From NCBI GenBank assembly GCA_016873395.1, contig VGXG01000005.1, positions 1 through 64,000 on the forward strand: a stretch of 64,000 nucleotides of DNA, given 5' to 3'. Below the pieces are notes generated by a model that was not told where the DNA came from, searched no databases, and saw only the letters and a list, made by a program, of their open reading frames with translations. Origin of the DNA: Nitrospira sp. (lineage in GTDB: Bacteria; Nitrospirota; Nitrospiria; Nitrospirales; Nitrospiraceae). A program made the translations under genes and the position numbers. Of the stretch, positions 36,601 to 47,009 are shown in pieces. Numbering within the stretch: position 1 is the first letter of the stretch; each line of letters begins with the position of its first letter.

Positions 36601-37377
36601 GCGGTGCTCCAATGTCCGATGAACCTCTTTGAATCAGGGGCTCTGCTGACGCTCAATACTGGCCCCGACAACGGGCGCTCCTTGCTTGAATTGGCTCAGG
36701 CTGAAGGAGTGGCCATCCTGCTCAACCGGCCCTTGAACGCCATCCAAACGACAGGAGGAGGCATGGTTCGGCTGGCAGAGTTGCCGGTCGACCCGCCGGC
36801 CGTGCCGTTTGATCAACAGCGGGACAAGGTCGCGGCATTGGAGCAGGAATATCGCCGGGCAATCGCCTCGCAGATACAGCCTGCCGGCCAGGGGCTCCAT
36901 CCCGACGAATATTTCACCTGGGCGGAGGAACTCGCCAAGATTCGTCCCAGGGTCCAGAACCTGGAGCATTGGGAACAGATCGAAAACCAGATGGTCGCCC
37001 CCCACATCAACCAGGTGCTCCGGGCCCTGACCCAGTCTCTCACGGGCGACTCGGGCGAACGATGGCAGCAGTGGCGGGAGCGCTACCTGCCAGAGCTGCT
37101 TGCGCTGCTCAGAGAATTGCGGCGGGAAGCGACGCTGAAGAGCCGGGAGAAGACTCAGGCGATCACCAAGCTGATCGATCCGCTTCTCCCGGAAGAAAAA
37201 AGGAAGGAACCCCTCTCGCGAAAATCCCTCTGGGTCCTAGCTTCGACCCCGGGCGTCACGTGTGTCTTGAACGGGATGAGGACGCCGGCCTATGTGGACG
37301 ATTCGATGGCTGTTCTAAGCTGGGAGCCCTTGCCGAACGTGCGCGCAATTTATGAAGCGGTCAAGCAAGCTTCATAA
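33670..37377 (+). CDS. Fusion of DUF255/YyaL-like thioredoxin protein and aldo/keto reductase-like domain
   Basis: 1235 residues. About 1-690 is a complete DUF255 protein: thioredoxin-like domain with '[20 protein letters not shown]' (CxxC) and '[12 protein letters not shown]', followed by an alpha/alpha toroid like that of N-acylglucosamine epimerases ('[17 protein letters not shown]', '[15 protein letters not shown]'). From about 755 an aldo/keto reductase begins ('[19 protein letters not shown]', '[18 protein letters not shown]', 'VVSKIGY') and runs to the end with a helical C-terminal extension. The linker (about 690-750) is low in structure. No frameshift or internal start is needed. Known family roles of either half are poor, so the joint function is unknown. 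Confidence 0.88.
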   Translation: MSIEHASRPANRLIRETSPYLIQHAYNPVDWYPWGDEALHRAKELNRPILLSIGYSACHWCHVMERESFEDERIASLMNEHFVCIKVDREERPDLDEIYMQATLQLNQGQGGWPMTVFLTPEQEPIFAGTYFPPTDRWGRPGFASVLQKVAEFWRHDQPGIRRQASQLTQRLKDSMRVASPAAVGLAEMDEAVTQLAEDFDARYGGFGSAPKFPPSTGLSLLLRCHQRTNDPQTLVMVRKTLNAMAAGGLYDQIGGGFARYSTDDRWLVPHFEKMLYDNALLAKTYLEACQVTNDPTYRRVATETLEYVLREMTSPEGGFYSATDADSEGVEGKFFVWTPEEVRAAVPSDEDARHFCAYYDITPGGNWEGKNIPNIPRPLEEVAKDLGIGPDELRGTIARVRPLTYEARRKRVPPGLDDKILTAWNGMMISAMAEGARVLGDNRFLEAAAAAADFLLQTLARPDGGLYRTYRAGKAHLNACLEDYAYLTEGLIDLYEAGAHEGFLKEAVRLAERMLADFEDTVDGGFFTTAKDHEALIVRSREGPDGAIPSGNAVAASALARLSFHYGREDFRAAAAGAVRAYGRQIARYPRAFAKSLAVADLLLAGPVELALVGTQGDPGYEALRAEVNRIYLPNRIIAHHDPAQQSQERPVTQHPLLVGKGLVGRRAALYVCRNFACQTPLTEPSALAPALRQQRQDQPSGSPLPIGNKSLAGKRLTGKARPGDTGTYAVRFVSDPGLAKRSQSYSPLGRTGLTVSKLGFGGYRISSEEDEHREALAKALQEGCNLIDTSTNYTDGESERLIGSVLAELTKQGRIRREEVVVVSKIGYVQGQNLKRAEAREKAGTPYPEMVKYGEGIWHCLHPEFLADQLDLSLDRLGLKTLDVCLLHNPEYFLSDAAHRGEKNLSTLREQFYGRLLAAFTFFETQVAADRLGCYGVSSNSSTAEPDDPEATSLSLMLEAATAAARKAGAKTHHFAVLQCPMNLFESGALLTLNTGPDNGRSLLELAQAEGVAILLNRPLNAIQTTGGGMVRLAELPVDPPAVPFDQQRDKVAALEQEYRRAIASQIQPAGQGLHPDEYFTWAEELAKIRPRVQNLEHWEQIENQMVAPHINQVLRALTQSLTGDSGERWQQWRERYLPELLALLRELRREATLKSREKTQAITKLIDPLLPEEKRKEPLSRKSLWVLASTPGVTCVLNGMRTPAYVDDSMAVLSWEPLPNVRAIYEAVKQAS

Positions 37378-37549
37378 ATTCGCAGTCTTGTTCCATCCTT
37401 CGGCGCCCTCCCCGTCTCCTCCATGCCAATATCCCGGGTTGGTTTGGATATCCCGTTAGGAAAGCTGTGCTACCATACGGCGGCCGCGAGGCGGCGCATG
37501 CCCGGCGCCGAGCGGCCTCAGAGCTGAGCAGGTCACCTACGGAGCGTGC

Positions 37550-39134
37550 ATGTCGGGAATCGGCGGCGCATCGCGACGTCTGGTGGCAACGGCCGCCATC
37601 TGGTTCCTCCTAGCCATAAGCGATTCGCACTGCGGACTTGTGTGGGCCGAACAGAAGACCGTCCCCGAGGGACCGGATCAGGCTCAGCCCGTCTCAGCCG
37701 CCTCCACTCCACCGGTTCACGAGCACCCCGAAGCCAAAGACGAGCTGGACGTCACGCACTTTCACAAGAACCGCGCCTACTATTAAGGAAGGAACCAGGG
37801 ACCTGCATCCGTTCAACTGGCCGGATGGATCCGTGCGGATGCTGCAAAAGAGCGAGCTACACCTGGACAAGGCGCTGAATCTTCCGGAGTGGCTCCATCT
37901 TGGGTTGCACCAACGGACGCGGTACGAAACCCTCAATGAGCCTTGGCAGAAAGGGCAGGTGAGCGGCGAGCACATCGTCGCCCTTCAGACCTTGCCAAGC
38001 CTGGGGGTCCGCTACCAGTCCTTCCGTTTCTTCGCCGAAATGATCGATGCCCGTACCTATGGTTCCTCGGACCGGTTTGTCACGACCAATTCCTTCGTGG
38101 ACCAGACGGACCTTCTCCAGCTCTACGGAGGCCTGGGCACCCACAACTTTCTGGGGACCGGGCTCCATGCAGAAGCGACCTTCGGTCGACAGACGTTCGA
38201 TTTCGGATCTAGACGGCTGATCGGACGGAACCAGTTCCGGAATACGATCAACGCCTTCGACGGGCTTCACATGAGTCTGGGGGATGACGAGAACTGGCAA
38301 CTGAGAGCGTTGGTGGTGGCGCCGGTTCAGCGGCTCACGGTCAAACCCGATACGGAGGCGCGAACCCTGCTTTGGGGCTTCTTTCTGGGGCAGCGAGGAA
38401 TTAAATGGGCGCATACGGACCTCTATGTTTATTTTCTTGAAGATGAGACCAAGCCCGGCGCGGTGCCGGGGCTGCAGCGATCCCTGGTGAACCCCGGCTT
38501 CCGGCTGTTCAAGGAGCCCGCGCGCGGCGAATTCGACTATGAAGCCGAAACCGTGTGGCAGGTCGGACGGGCCGCGCTGACTCAGGGGGGCACTCGGCTT
38601 AAAAAATTCGCTCATTTCCAGCACATCCAGATCGGCTACACCTTCAACCTTCCCTGGAAACCTCAACTGCTCATCCGGTATGACTATGCCAGCGGCGATC
38701 ATGATCCCAACGACAACAAGGACGGGCGATTCGACACCTTGTACGGTCCCGTGAACTTCGAGCTGAATCCAACCGGCATCTTCGAGGTCTTTGCCCGCTC
38801 GAACATCAGTTCGCCTGCATGGCGGCTGGCGGTGGAGCCGACCCGCATGATGCGGTTTACCTTCCAGCATCGGATGTTCTGGTTGGCTCAGTCGCGGGAT
38901 GAATGGGTCAATACGGGATTGCAGGATTCAACCGGCGGCGCAGGCAACTTCCTTGGGCACTTTTTCGAAGCGCGGGGGCGGTGGCTGCTGTCGTCGAATT
39001 TCTCATTGGAGCCAGGCTGGTGCTACCTGGCCAAAGGAAGCTTCGTGTCCAACCTGCTGGCTGCCGGCGCTCCAGGGACACCCACCGACCAGAATTCGAA
39101 CTATGCGTATGTCCAAGCGGTCCTGAATTTCTGA
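37550..39134 (+). CDS. AlgE-like outer-membrane beta-barrel protein, interrupted by a frameshift
   Basis: The first frame (37550-37786) encodes a signal peptide and 'HFHKNRAYY' then TAA. The frame shifted by +1 continues without a stop to 39134 with 'KEGTRDLHPFNWPDGS' and 400 residues of an alginate-export-like barrel ('LGLHQRTRYETLNEPW', 'TFGRQTFDFGSRRLIG', 'FEVFARSNI'). The two parts join near 37780-37790, so a one-base insertion or two-base loss, a recoding event or an assembly error splits the gene. GGAGCG precedes the first ATG. The barrel alone has no export signal. Confidence 0.75.
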
Positions 39135-39278
39135 TCCACCAGGCCGGTTCTCTTAACGCGGCCGTAACAATCGCGTAATGGGCAGGATACTGGCGCGCGT
39201 TATCACTGTCCCCGTCCTAAGCTCCCGTGGTGTTCACCTCTCAAATCGGCTATGATGCGCCCAGCCTGAGGGGATCCC

Positions 39279-42200
39279 ATGGTCCGCGCGTCGCTGAAAA
39301 ATCCTTACGCGGTGGTGGCGGTCAGTCTGATCGTCGTCATCCTCGGCGTGGTCTCCTACCGGAAGATGGTGGTGGACATCTTCCCGGAGATCAACCTGCC
39401 GGTCGTGGCGGTCGTGACCTTCTACAAGGGCATGGGGCCCTCCGAAATCGAAGGGGCCATCACCCTCCGGCTGGAGCAGCTCTATCTGCAAGCTTCCTAC
39501 ATCGAGCACATCGAGTCCCGTTCCCTGCCCGGCGTCAGCCTGATCAAAATTTATTTCCAACCCTCCTACGACGTAAACGCTGCGGTGGCCGAGATCACCA
39601 GCCTGACTTACTCCACCCTCCGTTACCTGCCGCAAGGCGTATTTCCCCCGATCATCGTGAAGTTCGGCGCGACCAGTCTTCCCATCGCCGACCTCACCGT
39701 CAACAGCGAGGCCATGTCTGAAAAGGAAGTGCGCGATCTGGCTTACTTCACGGTGCGGCCTCAGTTCGGGGGCGTGCCCGGCATCTCGCTGCCCCCCACC
39801 TTCGGCGGCGAGGTCCGTCAGATCACGGTCTTTCTGGACCGGGAACGAATGCTGGCCCGCAGCATCTCGAGCAGCGACATCGTCAATGCCGTGAATACCC
39901 AGAGCCTCCTGCTCCCCGCCGGGGACGTCAAGATCGGCGACTTTGACTACAACCTGTACACCAACAGCATGATCCAAGTTGTGGATCACATGAACGAGAT
40001 CCCGATCAAGATCGTCAATGGCGTGCCGGTGTCTTTGAAGGACGTCGGCAAGGCGGTCGATTCGACCATGATCCAGACCAACGTCGTGCGCATCGACGGA
40101 CACCGGTCGGTCTACATCCCGGTGATGAAGCAGGCCGGCGCCAACACGCTGGCAGTCATTGACGGGATCAAGGCGGCGCTCCCGAAGCTGATCGGCTTGC
40201 CGGCCGGGTTGGACGTCAAGCTGATCTTCGACCAGTCGTTGTACATCCGCCAGTCCATCCAGACGCTGGAGCACGAAGGGCTTCTGGGGGGCGGCCTCGC
40301 TTGCCTGATGGTGCTGCTGTTCCTAGGCAGCCTCCGCTACACGGTCATCATCGCACTCGCCATCCCACTCTCGGTGACGGCGGCCTTTATCGGGCTCTAT
40401 TTCACCGGGCACACAATCAACATCATGACCCTCGGCGGCCTGGCCCTGGCAGTCGGGCGGCTGGTGGACGACGCAATCGTGGTCGTGGAAAACACCCACC
40501 GGCACCTGGACATGGGCAAGTCCGCTTACGAGGCCGCCGGCGACGCAACGACGGAGGTCGCCCTTCCGATGCTGGTGATCACCATCACCGTCTTTCTCGT
40601 GTTTCTCCCGATCGCCTTCTTTAGCGGCATCATCAAGTTCCTCTTCGTGCCGTTGGCCCTCTCCGTAGGCTATGCCATGATGGCCTCCTATCTCGGCGCC
40701 CTGACCCTCGCGCCCGTCTGCCTGGCCTATCTGCTCAAGGGCAAACACGACGGACCGCCCGGGCATGGGGGGAAGCCCCCCTCAGGCCTGACCGCGTTCT
40801 GGCGGAACCTCAACCTCTTCGGCCCCTTCGTCCGGCTCTACGTCGGGGTCTTGCGCTGGTGTTTGCGCCACAAGGCGATCGTCATCATGACGGTCGCAGC
40901 CATTTTCACCGGGTCGGTCATGATGGCCCCGCGTCTGGCCACCGAATTCTTTCCCGATGTGGACGCAGGCCAGTTCATCCTGAACGTATCGGCACCGGAA
41001 GGGACCAGGGTGGAGAAGACGGAGGCCATCGTGGCGCGGATCGAGGGGCTCATCCGGCAGGTGGTCCCGCCGGACGAGCTGAACCAGATCGTCGCCAACA
41101 TCGGCGTTCCCCAGGGCTGGATGGTGCTCTATACGCCGGTGGTGGGCCCCCACCAATCCTTCATCCTGGTCAGTCTTAAGCAAGGCCACCGGACACCGAC
41201 CGATGACGTGGTCGATACTCTTCGCACGAGGCTGGCGCGGGACTTGCCGGGGCTGAAGTTTACCTTCCAGACCGGCGGCATCGTAAGCGACGTCCTGAAC
41301 TTCGGCCTGCCGGCTCCGATCGACATCAAGGTCAGTGGCCCTCACCTGCAGGAGGTGGCTGCCGTCGCCGCGCGCATCCGAGAGGTTGCGGACAAGGTTC
41401 CTGGCACGGTGGATGTGCAGGTGCGGCAGGGCATGTCCTACCCAGAGCTGCACATGACTGTGGACCGGTCCAAAGCGGCCTACCTGGGTCTGAACGAGCA
41501 AAAGATCGTCACGGACGTGATCACCGGCTTGAGCTCCAACGTTCAGCTCAATCCGGGCTATTGGATCGATCCCAAGTCCAACAACGCCTACTTTGTGGTC
41601 ACCCAGTATCCGGAACAAGCGCTGGTCCGGTTTGAGGACTTCCTCAATATCCCGCTCGTTGGCGTTGAGGTGGAGCGAGCCGCGACCGCCAGCCTCTCTC
41701 AGTCCCATGGCAGCTCCCTGGCCCTGCAACAGACTCCCTTCCCCGAGCGTCCGACCCTCCCGCAGGCGGACGGGGCCGCCCGCGCGCCGGTAGTTCTGCG
41801 CGACGTGGTAGACGTGATCAGAAAGAACGGCCCGGAGACCGTCGACCACTACAACCTGCAACGGACGATGGATGTCCTGGTGGACGTGCCGGGGAACGAT
41901 CTGGGCCGCGTCGCGGGTAAGATCGAGGAGGAGTTGGCCAAGCTGGATCTCCCGAAAGACGTGGTGGTGTCTTTCAAGGGCGAAGTGGACAGCATGAGAG
42001 AAGCGTTGATCGGGTTCGGCGGGGGGCTTCCCTTGGCGGTCGTGTTGATCTATCTCGTGATGGTCGGCCTCTTCCGCTCCTACCTGGACCCCTTCGTGAT
42101 CATGTTTGCGGTGCCGCTGGGGCTCATCGGCGTGATCTGGATGTTGCTGTTGACTAACACCTCGCTCAACGTGGAGTCCCTCATCGGCACCCTGATGATG

Positions 42201-42551
42201 ATCGGCATCGTGGTATCCAACAGCGTGCTGCTGGTAGACTTCGCGAACCAACGGCTGCGGGAGGGTGTCCCGCTCGAGGAAGCGGTCGTGGACGCCGGGC
42301 GCCTGCGGATTCGCCCCATTCTCATGACATCACTGGCGACAATCATCGGTCTTGCGCCGATGGCGTTAGGGATCGGCGAAGGCAGCGAGGCGAACATGCC
42401 GCTGGCGCGGGCGGTCATCGGCGGGCTATCCGTCTCCACCGTGATGACCCTGCTGTTTATCCCTGTCCTCCATGCGCTCGCCCGCCGGGGTTCTGCCGCG
42501 AAATCAGCCGCCCATCATGCAGGGGCGCTGACGGAAGGAGGTCAGGTTTGA
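39279..42551 (+). CDS. RND-family efflux transporter, inner-membrane pump
   Basis: 1090 residues with the two-fold RND plan: TM1 at about 10-30, a large periplasmic loop, TM2-6, a second loop and TM8-12. The proton-relay pair is in 'GRLVDDAIVVVEN' (TM4). The sequence is closer to the HAE/multidrug and 'acriflavin resistance' group than to metal pumps; substrate unknown. GAGGGG precedes the ATG. It is followed, with a 4-nt overlap, by its membrane-fusion protein and then by three TolC-like genes. Confidence 0.93.
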   Translation: MVRASLKNPYAVVAVSLIVVILGVVSYRKMVVDIFPEINLPVVAVVTFYKGMGPSEIEGAITLRLEQLYLQASYIEHIESRSLPGVSLIKIYFQPSYDVNAAVAEITSLTYSTLRYLPQGVFPPIIVKFGATSLPIADLTVNSEAMSEKEVRDLAYFTVRPQFGGVPGISLPPTFGGEVRQITVFLDRERMLARSISSSDIVNAVNTQSLLLPAGDVKIGDFDYNLYTNSMIQVVDHMNEIPIKIVNGVPVSLKDVGKAVDSTMIQTNVVRIDGHRSVYIPVMKQAGANTLAVIDGIKAALPKLIGLPAGLDVKLIFDQSLYIRQSIQTLEHEGLLGGGLACLMVLLFLGSLRYTVIIALAIPLSVTAAFIGLYFTGHTINIMTLGGLALAVGRLVDDAIVVVENTHRHLDMGKSAYEAAGDATTEVALPMLVITITVFLVFLPIAFFSGIIKFLFVPLALSVGYAMMASYLGALTLAPVCLAYLLKGKHDGPPGHGGKPPSGLTAFWRNLNLFGPFVRLYVGVLRWCLRHKAIVIMTVAAIFTGSVMMAPRLATEFFPDVDAGQFILNVSAPEGTRVEKTEAIVARIEGLIRQVVPPDELNQIVANIGVPQGWMVLYTPVVGPHQSFILVSLKQGHRTPTDDVVDTLRTRLARDLPGLKFTFQTGGIVSDVLNFGLPAPIDIKVSGPHLQEVAAVAARIREVADKVPGTVDVQVRQGMSYPELHMTVDRSKAAYLGLNEQKIVTDVITGLSSNVQLNPGYWIDPKSNNAYFVVTQYPEQALVRFEDFLNIPLVGVEVERAATASLSQSHGSSLALQQTPFPERPTLPQADGAARAPVVLRDVVDVIRKNGPETVDHYNLQRTMDVLVDVPGNDLGRVAGKIEEELAKLDLPKDVVVSFKGEVDSMREALIGFGGGLPLAVVLIYLVMVGLFRSYLDPFVIMFAVPLGLIGVIWMLLLTNTSLNVESLIGTLMMIGIVVSNSVLLVDFANQRLREGVPLEEAVVDAGRLRIRPILMTSLATIIGLAPMALGIGEGSEANMPLARAVIGGLSVSTVMTLLFIPVLHALARRGSAAKSAAHHAGALTEGGQV

Positions 42552-43786
42552 CGGACCAGGACCAACAGGAGAGACCCTCTCTGGATCAGATCGAAGAGCA
42601 GGGCCCCTTCGACGGAGCTCAGGGCAGGCCCCAACCGAACCGGCTGAAAACGATTCTAATTGCTGCGGCAGGCCTGTTCCTCTTGGTGGCCGTCTTTGTA
42701 TTTTTCCAGGGACGGCACGAGACCGGGTCTGCGCCCGAGACGGTCAAGCTCCCCACCCCGCCTCCCGCTCAGCCGACAACCCATCTGGTCCAGGTCACAA
42801 AGCCCCAACGGCGAGACGTGGCACGCACCCTCACCTTGCCGGCCAATATCTCGCCCTGGTACCGAGCCACCCTCTACGCCAAGGTCTCCGGCTATCTCAA
42901 GTGGATCGGGTTCGACAAGGGCGACAAGGTCAAGAAGGGGCAAGTGCTGGCCGTGATCGACGCACCGGAAGTCCAGGATGAGTATGAGCAGGCGGAAGCC
43001 GACTATGCCATCAAGAAGCTGACCTACGAGCGGCTGCTCAGCGTCTGGAAGGAAAACCCCGACGTGATCGCAAAGCAAGATGTGGACGTGGCGGAGGCGG
43101 CAGCGGAAGGGGCCAAGCAGTTAATGGAACGGCGGCGCACGTTCACCGAGTATACCAAGGTCACGGCGCCCTTCTCCGGGGTCATCACGGCCCGCTTTGC
43201 CGATCCGGGCGCCCTCATCCAGGCCGCCACCGGATCGGTCACGCAGGCCGCGCCCCTGTTCACCTTGATGGATATGGACCCGGTGCGGATCTACGTGAGC
43301 GTCCCGCAGGAGTCCGCCATGCTGGCCAAGCCGGGCGTCCCGGCGACTCTGTCTGTTAAAGAATTGCCCGATCGGGAGTTCAAGGGCGCCATTACCCGCA
43401 CGACCGAGTCCTTGGACCCGGCGACCCGCACGCTCCTGGTTGAGATCGACTTGCCCAACAAGGACCACCGGCTTGAGCCCGGCATGTTCATCAATGCGAC
43501 GCTCTACCTTGAACGGCACCAGAACGCCTTGACGATCCCTCCGACCGCGATCGTTCCCAGCGCGAGCGGGCAAACGAAGTCCGTATTCGTCGTTGAGCAG
43601 AACAAAGCCAAGCTCGTCCCGATCAAGACCGGCATCGACGACGGGATCTGGATGGAAGTCGTCGAGGGCTTGAGCGGCAACGAGGATGTCGTTGTCGTCG
43701 GCAAGAGCAATCTCCAGAATGGTCAGGCCGTGACCGCCTCTGCGTACGATCTTCCCGCCGGCAAGTCGGCCAGCCAGAAATACTAA
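42548..43786 (+). CDS. RND periplasmic adaptor (membrane fusion protein)
   Basis: 412 residues. The TTG start overlaps the pump stop (TTGA) and follows AAGGAGG. An N-terminal membrane anchor lies at about residues 36-53, then the barrel-sandwich hybrid split by an alpha-hairpin ('KVSGYLKWIGFDKGDKVKKGQVLAVIDAPE' and 'VTAPFSGVITARFADPGALIQ'), a beta-barrel and a membrane-proximal domain. Unlike AcrA it has no lipobox cysteine. It links the pump to one or more of the downstream TolC proteins. Confidence 0.93.
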   Translation: MTDQDQQERPSLDQIEEQGPFDGAQGRPQPNRLKTILIAAAGLFLLVAVFVFFQGRHETGSAPETVKLPTPPPAQPTTHLVQVTKPQRRDVARTLTLPANISPWYRATLYAKVSGYLKWIGFDKGDKVKKGQVLAVIDAPEVQDEYEQAEADYAIKKLTYERLLSVWKENPDVIAKQDVDVAEAAAEGAKQLMERRRTFTEYTKVTAPFSGVITARFADPGALIQAATGSVTQAAPLFTLMDMDPVRIYVSVPQESAMLAKPGVPATLSVKELPDREFKGAITRTTESLDPATRTLLVEIDLPNKDHRLEPGMFINATLYLERHQNALTIPPTAIVPSASGQTKSVFVVEQNKAKLVPIKTGIDDGIWMEVVEGLSGNEDVVVVGKSNLQNGQAVTASAYDLPAGKSASQKY

Positions 43787-43812
43787 GCAACGATGTATGC
43801 GGAACGACTCGT

Positions 43813-43882
43813 TAGTCATCAGTTATCAGTTTCCGGTTCTTGAAAATTCTGAAACTGAGAACTGCCAACTGAGAACTGTTAA
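43813..43882. repeat. cagttctcagt-type degenerate repeats
   Basis: Units of tcatcagt/tatcagt are followed by gaaactgagaactg/caactgagaactg units, forming an imperfect fold-back in the gap between the adaptor and the first TolC gene. Confidence 0.6.
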
Positions 43883-43946
43883 CTCATGCCGTTGATGACC
43901 GACGACATTCAGCATTCTTCGCTTACCCAAAGGAAGGAGACCAGAT

Positions 43947-45416
43947 ATGCGACGAGCCCTCTTCACGCTCCTGCTGCTCTCGGCCATCGCGTTTGATGCC
44001 CTGCCCCTACCGGCCCTGGCCGAACCGGCTCCGTCTTCGGAGGGCCTGCCGTCACGCCAGGTCAAACCGGCCGGCTCCTTCCTGAGCCTGAACGAGGCAA
44101 TCCGAGTCGGGGTCGCGCAGCATCCCCTGCTGGAGCGGTCCCGCTACGCTTTCCTGGCGGCCGGCGCCGCAACCAAGCAGGCCCAGGGAGAGTTGTACCC
44201 CTGGCTCGAAGCCTCGGCGGCGGGCGGCGCCGGCTCGATCCGGGTGCTGAGCAGCGACGGCGCGACCATCCACGCCACCGGGGAGCTTCCCGAAACCCCT
44301 CGGAACCGCAGCGGGTTTCATCAACACGGCGGCGGCCGCGGCTATGCCCTGGCCGGGGCTCTGCCCAAGCACAACATGAACATGGCCACCGGCGGGCTGA
44401 TCCTCAACCAGCTCATCACCGACTTCGGTACGACCGCCCACCGTATCCTGGCCAGCCAGGCCACCGAAGCGGCCACCGAGAAGGAAATCCTCACGAACAA
44501 GGCCCTGGTCATCCTCAATGTCCAACAAGCCTACCTCACCTGCCTCATGCAGCAGCGGTTCGTCGAGATCGCTCGAGACACAGTTGAGAAACGGAAAGTC
44601 ATCCGGGACCAGGTTCAGACGCTCTACAAGCGCCAGCTCAAGTCCAAGCTGGATCTGGAGTTGGTCTCGGTCGAACTGCGGAACGCCGAACTGGCCTTGA
44701 TCAAGGCACAGAACGACCTGGCACAGGCCTTTGCGTCCCTCAACAACGCGATGGGCGTCGAAGGGCCGGCTCGGTATGAATTGGAAACGATCGCAGTGGC
44801 CGCCGGCGCGCCTCCTGTGGCGGAGGCACTGGTGGAAGAGGGGCTCAAGAACCGGCCTGAACTGCTGGGAGGAAAGGACCGGCTGCTGGCGACCCAGGAA
44901 CTGCTCAAGGCGGTGAAGGCGCTCAATTTCGGAGAGATCTCGGCTGTGGCCACCATCGGCATCACCAAGTACGGTGACATCCACGACAGCGGGATTCCCA
45001 AGGACGGGGTCGCCCCGCTTTGGGGGGCCGCTGCCTCAGCCCGCCTCCCGATCTTTACCGGCTTCCGAATCCAAAACCAGGTGGCGGAAGCCGGCCACCG
45101 GCAGGGAGAGGCGGAGCAGGAGTTGCAGAACCTGGCCAATGAAGTCGTCCTCCAGGTCATCCGCGCCTCTCTCAGCCAGACCACGGCGGCGGAGCAAATT
45201 GTGCTGGAACAGGAGCGAGTGGCCTTCGCCAGAGAGGCGGTGAGCCTCGCGCAGGAGCGGTACAAACTAGGGCTCAGCTCGATCGTGGAGGTGGTCAGGG
45301 CCATCACCGCGCTCTTCGACGCGGAGTCCAGGCTGGCCGAAGCCCAGTATGTCTACAAGAAGAGCCAGGCCGTCGTCGCCTACGCAGCAGGGCAGGACTA
45401 TCTCAAATATCCGTGA
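43947..45416 (+). CDS. TolC-family outer membrane efflux protein 1
   Basis: 489 residues with a signal peptide ending near 'LPALAEPAP'. It has the two OEP repeats with long helical coiled coils, for example 'LVSVELRNAELALIKAQNDLAQAFASLNNAMG' and 'LVEEGLKNRPELLGGKDRLLA' with the family Arg-Pro-Glu. Compared with its two neighbours it has an extra loop of about 35 residues rich in Gly and His ('HQHGGGRG') near residue 125. AAGGAG precedes the ATG. It is separated from the adaptor by 160 bp including repeats, so transcription may be partly independent. Confidence 0.92.
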   Translation: MRRALFTLLLLSAIAFDALPLPALAEPAPSSEGLPSRQVKPAGSFLSLNEAIRVGVAQHPLLERSRYAFLAAGAATKQAQGELYPWLEASAAGGAGSIRVLSSDGATIHATGELPETPRNRSGFHQHGGGRGYALAGALPKHNMNMATGGLILNQLITDFGTTAHRILASQATEAATEKEILTNKALVILNVQQAYLTCLMQQRFVEIARDTVEKRKVIRDQVQTLYKRQLKSKLDLELVSVELRNAELALIKAQNDLAQAFASLNNAMGVEGPARYELETIAVAAGAPPVAEALVEEGLKNRPELLGGKDRLLATQELLKAVKALNFGEISAVATIGITKYGDIHDSGIPKDGVAPLWGAAASARLPIFTGFRIQNQVAEAGHRQGEAEQELQNLANEVVLQVIRASLSQTTAAEQIVLEQERVAFAREAVSLAQERYKLGLSSIVEVVRAITALFDAESRLAEAQYVYKKSQAVVAYAAGQDYLKYP

Positions 45417-45450
45417 AGCGTGAAACGGGCCAATGACACATGAAGCAAGC

Positions 45451-45525
45451 TAACAAGTTGCAAGTAGCCAAGTAACAAGTTTCGGACCCTTGCTACTTGT
45501 GCCTTGTCACTTGCAACTTGTGACT
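45451..45525. repeat. acaagttgcaagt-type degenerate repeats
   Basis: taacaagttgcaagtagcc-type units face tgctacttgtgccttgtcacttgc-type units in the 192-bp gap between TolC genes 1 and 2. The same family occurs at 61876-61951. Confidence 0.6.
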
Positions 45526-45608
45526 GACGACGAGAAGCGAACGACGCTTCACGAGATACGAGCGACGATTTAAAAACGTGACGCGTGTCTGAAAAGGAGA
45601 GGACGAAC

Positions 45609-47000
45609 ATGATGCAATCACAAGCCATACGGTTGACCATGCTGGCGATCGGCCTGTTCTCCTGTCTGTGGACGGGAGAAGGCACCGCCGCTGGTGAAGC
45701 TGAGGCGCAGGCCGGACCAACAACGGCAACATCGCCCGCGCTCACGTGGGAAAGCGCAATCGGCACCGGGGTCACGAAGCATCCCCTGATCGAAGCGGCC
45801 CAGCATGGAGTGTTGGAGACAGAAGCGGTCACCAACCGGATCGCGTCCATCAATTATCCTCAGGTCTCGGGCATCCTGGTGGGCACGGGCGGTAACACCC
45901 GCGTTCTGTCGAACCTCGGCATCTCCGGCTCCCTCCCCAAGCCGACCAACCCCATGGCAACCGCCGGCTCGCGGGTGGACTTGCTGATCACCGACTTCGG
46001 CCGTACGACCCATCGGATCCTGGCCAACAAAGCCCTCGCCGCTTCCGCTGAAAAGGACGTGCTGATGATGAAGGCCTGGGTGATCCTGAGCGTGGAACAG
46101 GCCTACCTCAATTGCCTCAAACAACAACGCCTGGTCGAAATCACTCGTGAGGTGCTGACCGAGCGGCAGTTGATCCGTTCGCAGGCTGAAACTCTCTATC
46201 GGCACCAACTTCGCGCCAAGCTGGATTTCGACCTGGCGGCGGTTGAAGCGGCCAAAGCTGAATTGGACTTCATCAAGGCCCGGAACGATCTCAAGGCTGC
46301 CTATGCGGCCCTGAATGCAGCTATGGGCATCCAAGGACCGGATGCGTATACGCTGAATGAGGTGCAGGCCGCGGTCACCCCGGCCCAGCCGATCGAGCCT
46401 CTGTTCAAGCAAGCGTTGGAGAAGAGGCCGGAGCTGCTGGGAAGCCGCGATCGGGTCCAGGCAGCGGAGGAGGCGCTGAAAGCGGCGCAGGCGCTGAACT
46501 TTGGAAGCATTTCGGCCATCGGCACGGCCGGCTACTCCTGGTGGGGGCATCAGGAAGTGGTCAGTGTGCAGGGAAACCCGAATAACCCGAACGCGCAACT
46601 GGGCTGGTGGGGCGTCGGCGTCGCGACCTCAACCCCGCTCTATACCGGCCCCCGCATCCAAAGCCAGATCGACGAGGCCGACGCGCGCAAGGGCGAGGCT
46701 CAGGCTACGGCTAGGACGATTGCTAACGACGTCATCCTCCAGGTTGCCAAGGCCTACCTGAGCCGGCTCACGGCCGAGCAACAGATTCAGGTGGCGCAGG
46801 AGCGGGTCGCCCATGCCCGCGAGGCCCTGACGCTGGCCCGCGAGCGGTACAAAGCCGGGCTGGGGTCGATCCTGGATGTGACCACCGCCACCGCCGATCT
46901 GCTGGCGGCTCAGACAGGCCTCGCCGAGGCCCAGTACGAATATCGGGCCGGCGACTCCGCCCTGGCCTATGCCATTGGCAGCGAATACGCACGCTACTGA
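45609..47000 (+). CDS. TolC-family outer membrane efflux protein 2
   Basis: 463 residues from the ATG that follows AAGGAGAGGACGAAC. The signal peptide ends near 'GEGTAAGEAE'. It is about as similar to TolC 1 and 3 as they are to each other by eye: shared 'LLITDFGRTTHRILANKALAA', 'WVILSVEQAYLNCLKQQRLVEI' and 'LEKRPELLGSRDRVQAAEEALK'. It should form the outer-membrane channel for an RND or other exporter. The spacing to gene 3 is only 41 bp. Confidence 0.92.
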   Translation: MMQSQAIRLTMLAIGLFSCLWTGEGTAAGEAEAQAGPTTATSPALTWESAIGTGVTKHPLIEAAQHGVLETEAVTNRIASINYPQVSGILVGTGGNTRVLSNLGISGSLPKPTNPMATAGSRVDLLITDFGRTTHRILANKALAASAEKDVLMMKAWVILSVEQAYLNCLKQQRLVEITREVLTERQLIRSQAETLYRHQLRAKLDFDLAAVEAAKAELDFIKARNDLKAAYAALNAAMGIQGPDAYTLNEVQAAVTPAQPIEPLFKQALEKRPELLGSRDRVQAAEEALKAAQALNFGSISAIGTAGYSWWGHQEVVSVQGNPNNPNAQLGWWGVGVATSTPLYTGPRIQSQIDEADARKGEAQATARTIANDVILQVAKAYLSRLTAEQQIQVAQERVAHAREALTLARERYKAGLGSILDVTTATADLLAAQTGLAEAQYEYRAGDSALAYAIGSEYARY

Positions 47001-47009
47001 AGAGCCAGT

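Noticed and set aside
40782-42251. 489-codon minus-strand frame opposite the RND pump
   Set aside because: The His/Asp-rich nonsense-like product is the shadow of the pump gene, which has full family motifs.
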